Source: Verrucomicrobiota bacterium (lineage in GTDB: Bacteria > Verrucomicrobiota > Verrucomicrobiia > Opitutales > Intestinicryptomonadaceae). Taken from it: a DNA stretch of 8,074 bases. The stretch is taken from contig QALA01000059.1 of the NCBI GenBank assembly GCA_003343565.1, positions 1 to 8,074 of the forward strand, read 5' to 3'. The notes under the pieces were generated by a model. The model searched no databases. It was given only the letters and a program-made list of their open reading frames with translations, and was not told the DNA's origin. The position numbers and the translations under genes are program-made. Within the stretch, counting starts at the first letter, position 1. Every line of letters starts with the position of its first letter. Shown piece after piece: positions 5,919 to 8,074 of this stretch.

Positions 5919-6821
5919 ATGAAAAAGGCGGTAAAAAAGAAATTCCGGCAAAGGGAAGAAGTCGAGGTTCGAGACTATCCGATACCCGTCAAGGATTACT
6001 CGTGGGAGCCGGGGAAGGATCCCAAAACCCGCAGGGAAATAGAAAAATTTTTCAATTCCCCAAAAATTGAAGCCATCAAGAGGCTGATTGTCGATTTGGG
6101 ACGCCGCTCTTACGGTAGGAGCTTTAACGACGGAAACGGGGGCAACTTTACCGTGCGCGTGGGGGATAATCTCGTTTTGTGCACTCCGACCATGGTTTCA
6201 AAGGGCAGCATGACCGTTCAAGATATGTGCTTGGTAAATCTCGACGGCGAGCAGCTGGCGGGGAGCCGCCGCCGCACGAGCGAGGTTTTGGCGCACCTGG
6301 CGATAATGCGGCGCCAAAAGCTCGCCAAGGCGTGTTGCCATGCTCACCCTCCGCATGCGACGGCCTTTGCGTTGGCGGGGCTTACCCCTCCGCGCTGCGC
6401 AAATCCCGAAACGGAGATTTTCATAGGCCAGGTGGCCGTCGCAGACTACGACACTCCCGGAACCTCCTCCATGGCCGAATTGGTGGGCGAGGCCGGAGCG
6501 GAGCACGACTGCGTATTCATGCTAAACCACGGGGTGATGACTTGGGCGGGCGACGTCGAAACCGCGCTGTGGAAGATGGAGAACATAGAGGCCCATTGCC
6601 GCACTTGCATGCTTGCCGCCCAGCTTGGCGGCGCGCTTCAGTTCGGGCCCGAAAAGGCGGAGCAGCTCATCGCCATGCGCGACGCCATGGGATTTGTCCG
6701 CCAGCCGGATTGCCGTTCCTTTAAGAGCGGAGACAAATCGCTCCTCTGGAACATGGACGCCTTTGTCGACGCCGTCGCCGCCCGCGTGGCGAAGAAATTG
6801 GGGAAGGGCAAAAAGCGGTAG
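5919..6821 (+). CDS. Class II aldolase/adducin family protein
   Basis: The 300-residue cytoplasmic protein carries the full set of class II aldolase signatures. GGNFTVR (74-80) is the phosphate-binding loop type, TPTMVSKG (89-96) follows, TSE (120-122) supplies the acidic residue, HAH (141-143) and NHG (His204) supply the three zinc-binding histidines. Relatives such as L-fuculose-1-phosphate aldolase cleave sugar phosphates to dihydroxyacetone phosphate and an aldehyde; others are epimerases or dehydratases, and the substrate is not identifiable here. It is longer than FucA (about 215 residues), with about 50 extra N-terminal residues rich in charge and a C-terminal extension ending KKLGKGKKR. 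I chose ATG 5919 over ATG 5898 because AAGGA (5906-5910) is eight bases upstream, while 5898 has no such site and lies at the promoter's -10 box. No sugar kinase or isomerase is adjacent. Confidence 0.85.
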   Translation: MKKAVKKKFRQREEVEVRDYPIPVKDYSWEPGKDPKTRREIEKFFNSPKIEAIKRLIVDLGRRSYGRSFNDGNGGNFTVRVGDNLVLCTPTMVSKGSMTVQDMCLVNLDGEQLAGSRRRTSEVLAHLAIMRRQKLAKACCHAHPPHATAFALAGLTPPRCANPETEIFIGQVAVADYDTPGTSSMAELVGEAGAEHDCVFMLNHGVMTWAGDVETALWKMENIEAHCRTCMLAAQLGGALQFGPEKAEQLIAMRDAMGFVRQPDCRSFKSGDKSLLWNMDAFVDAVAARVAKKLGKGKKR

Positions 6822-6857
6822 CCCTCGCCGCGTTCGGCGGTTTGCGCAGACGGAAAT

Positions 6858-6895
6858 AAAAATTCCTCCGAAAGTTCTCGGAGGAATTTTTTTTT
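6858..6895 (+). terminator. Strong Rho-independent terminator of the aldolase gene
   Basis: A perfect 14-bp stem AAAAATTCCTCCGA (6858-6871) with TCGGAGGAATTTTT (6878-6891) encloses a 6-base loop, and the T run extends to 6895 (nine T in all). The A run on the left arm makes it usable on both strands. Confidence 0.93.
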
Positions 6896-7275
6896 CAGGA
6901 AGAATTTTTCCGCGACGTATCGCGAAGTTTGATTTTGGAAAAATGAAGCAGGATTTGGGAAAAGGCTCTCAGGAAGGGTGTTGAAAAGGCGGTTCGGGGA
7001 GGTTGCAAGAGGGGTGCAATCTATGTTAAATTTGAAAGCAGGCGCGAGCGCGGGTGCGGACGGATTATTTGCAGGGTTTTTTCTTGACGCGTAATTGGCA
7101 GACGCCTTTGTCGGTGGCGCAGGAGACTTTCGGCTCGGCGTAGTTAAACCATTCGCCCGCCGTCGGTTTCGGCGTCAGGCCGTAATTCCGCAACTAATGT
7201 ATCCCCGCCGAGAATTTCAAAAGAACGGGCGATGCCGTAGAGTCATTGCCTCAGACGGCGGCGTTAAATTCCGAT
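6896..7275. other. Intergenic region between the aldolase and PEP-CTERM genes
   Basis: Two 3' ends converge here. Plus-strand ORFs are arginine-rich and unsupported. On the minus strand 7065-7253 reads like a broken protein end and is listed separately. No promoter, RNA or repeat was recognised in the rest. Confidence 0.45.
7065..7253 (-). pseudogene. Possible gene remnant, C-terminal fragment with in-frame TAG
   Basis: Downstream of a TGA at 7251-7253 the minus strand reads GNDSTASPVLLKFSAGIH, then TAG (7194-7196), then a 42-residue stretch containing GLTPKPTAGEWFNYAEPKV (from 7181 downward) and ending in CQLRVKKKPCK before TAA (7065-7067). The residue mix (Trp, Asn, Tyr, Cys, balanced charge) is unlike the arginine-rich noise frames around it. 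No family is recognised. It could be a decayed gene end or coincidence. Confidence 0.2.
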
Positions 7276-8074
7276 TCATTTTTTCAAACCCGGACTTCCC
7301 GATACAATACCCGCACTCATCTGCCAAACCGCAAAACGAAGAAATACGCGCGCCGCATGAGGGCAAAAAAAATTTCCGGCAAAAAAAAAGTCCGGCAAAA
7401 ACAAAAACGCCGTCGGAATTTCCCGGCGGCGCCAAACCGCAAATCCCAAAGCCGCTATACCAAACATCGCCGCCCACTGTCCCGGCTCGGGAACTTGGAC
7501 ATATCCCACATACAGGCCGTCCGTGCCACTGTATGCCCTAAAGGCGTAAAGCTCTCCGCCGTCCTCAATGAGATTCTTTTCGGCTATGAAAGTCGCCGAG
7601 CTTGAATTGCCTTCCTCCCAGGAAATTATTTTCGCCCCCATGCCCTGGCCGACATCTTCAAATACCAGATTTGCCAAGAACGGATCTTCGGCAGTCCCGA
7701 AGTCTATGACGACCGTGCCGGAGCCGCTCACCCCGCCCTCCGTCAGGGCGATTGCGTCATAGGCAAGATCGCTGTTAAATTCGGAGCCGCTGAACTGTAC
7801 CTTAATAGTTCCTCCGTTGACGACCTTGATTTCGGTAAAGCTGAACGTCCCGCCGACGTCCGACGAATTGCCGAATGCCGCGGTACCGCCCGTTTTGTCG
7901 AGCGTCAGCGCGCCGTGCGACTTCCTGGAATTTTCGCCGTAATTGACCAGCAGCGTCCCGCTGTGTATGTCGATTCCGCCGGAAAACTTCAGGGTGTTTC
8001 CGGACAAGACCTGCGTCAGGGTGCCGTCCGCGCTGTTCATGACGATGCGCAAGTCGGCCAAGTCGTTGGTGTAT
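7276..8074 (-). CDS. PEP-CTERM surface protein with autotransporter-like beta repeats, 5'-truncated
   Basis: The reading frame is open to the window edge (reading Y-T-N-D-L-A-D before the TTG at 8061), so only the C-terminal part is seen. It is rich in Gly, Ser, Thr and Asn with short beta-strand units such as GTLTQVLSGNTLKFSGG and GGTIKVQFSGSEF, like autotransporter-associated beta-helix repeats. It then shows a classic PEP-CTERM sorting signal: VPEP, a hydrophobic helix (AAMFGIAALGFAVW) and RRR at 7423-7431. Such proteins are exported and processed by an exosortase, a system common in Verrucomicrobiota and other biofilm formers. The unusual part is that no stop follows RRR: the frame runs 48 more codons, starting EIPTAFLFLP, to TGA at 7276-7278, through a terminator-like hairpin. 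The extension is probably not native; GAA after RRR is one base from TAA. If the stop was lost recently, the original end was at 7420. Confidence 0.82.
   Translation of the reverse strand, partial: YTNDLADLRIVMNSADGTLTQVLSGNTLKFSGGIDIHSGTLLVNYGENSRKSHGALTLDKTGGTAAFGNSSDVGGTFSFTEIKVVNGGTIKVQFSGSEFNSDLAYDAIALTEGGVSGSGTVVIDFGTAEDPFLANLVFEDVGQGMGAKIISWEEGNSSSATFIAEKNLIEDGGELYAFRAYSGTDGLYVGYVQVPEPGQWAAMFGIAALGFAVWRRREIPTAFLFLPDFFFAGNFFCPHAARVFLRFAVWQMSAGIVSGSPGLKK
7397..7431 (-). terminator. Terminator built on the PEP-CTERM Arg codons
   Basis: On the minus strand CGCCGCCGG (7431-7423), which is exactly the three Arg codons of the sorting tail, pairs with CCGACGGCG (7416-7408) with one C-A mismatch around the loop GAAATT. 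TTTTTGTTTTT follows (7407-7397). A terminator here implies that the gene should end at RRR. Confidence 0.65.

Noticed and set aside
5843..6070. ORF preceded by GGAGG that overlaps the aldolase start
   Set aside because: GGAGG is about 16 bases from the ATG, and most of the frame is out-of-frame reading of the aldolase gene.
7095..7541. Plus-strand ORF antisense to the PEP-CTERM gene
   Set aside because: It is Lys/Pro/Arg-rich from poly-A tracts and runs antisense to a clear gene end.

Overview
The window looks like chromosomal DNA of a Verrucomicrobiota-type bacterium (Opitutales or a related PVC lineage). This is inferred from a PEP-CTERM sorting tail on a beta-strand-rich surface protein, a Skp/OmpH-family chaperone, several signal-peptide proteins and mixed base composition with GC-rich genes and A/T-rich promoter patches. 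No rRNA or marker gene fixes the taxonomy.

Layout from left to right. (1) 303-1043 (+): a membrane-anchored Skp/OmpH-like periplasmic chaperone, followed by a terminator-like hairpin. (2) 968-1993: a striking imperfect tandem repeat of about 412-434 bp whose unit carries the last 25 codons of that gene, its stop codon and its terminator; there are two full copies and one partial. (3) 2467-3381 (+): a secreted PstS-like (PBP-fold) solute-binding protein, then a tRNA-Gly(GCC) at 3420-3495 and a strong terminator. (4) 3561-4388: a convergent gene-free gap with several dyads and an 11-bp periodic GCGCT repeat. (5) 4389-5303 (-): a secreted endonuclease/exonuclease/phosphatase (EEP) family enzyme with a good promoter almost abutting the start codon. 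(6) 5304-5918: an intergenic region with a doubtful Cys-rich ORF and the promoter of the next gene. (7) 5919-6821 (+): a class II aldolase/adducin family protein with an excellent terminator. (8) 6896-7275: non-coding, with a possible gene remnant. (9) 7276-8074 (-): the C-terminal part of a PEP-CTERM protein that runs off the window edge.

The protein genes appear to be single transcription units rather than an operon; only the PstS-like gene and the tRNA could share a terminator. No common pathway is evident beyond four of the five products being exported or envelope proteins. Roughly 45% of the window is non-coding, which is high for a bacterium. The points most worth checking are the 3'-end repeat array after the chaperone gene and the PEP-CTERM gene, where the terminator hairpin is built from the Arg-Arg-Arg codons and the expected stop codon is missing. 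I found no CRISPR array, transposase, phage gene, toxin-antitoxin pair or recognisable defence system.
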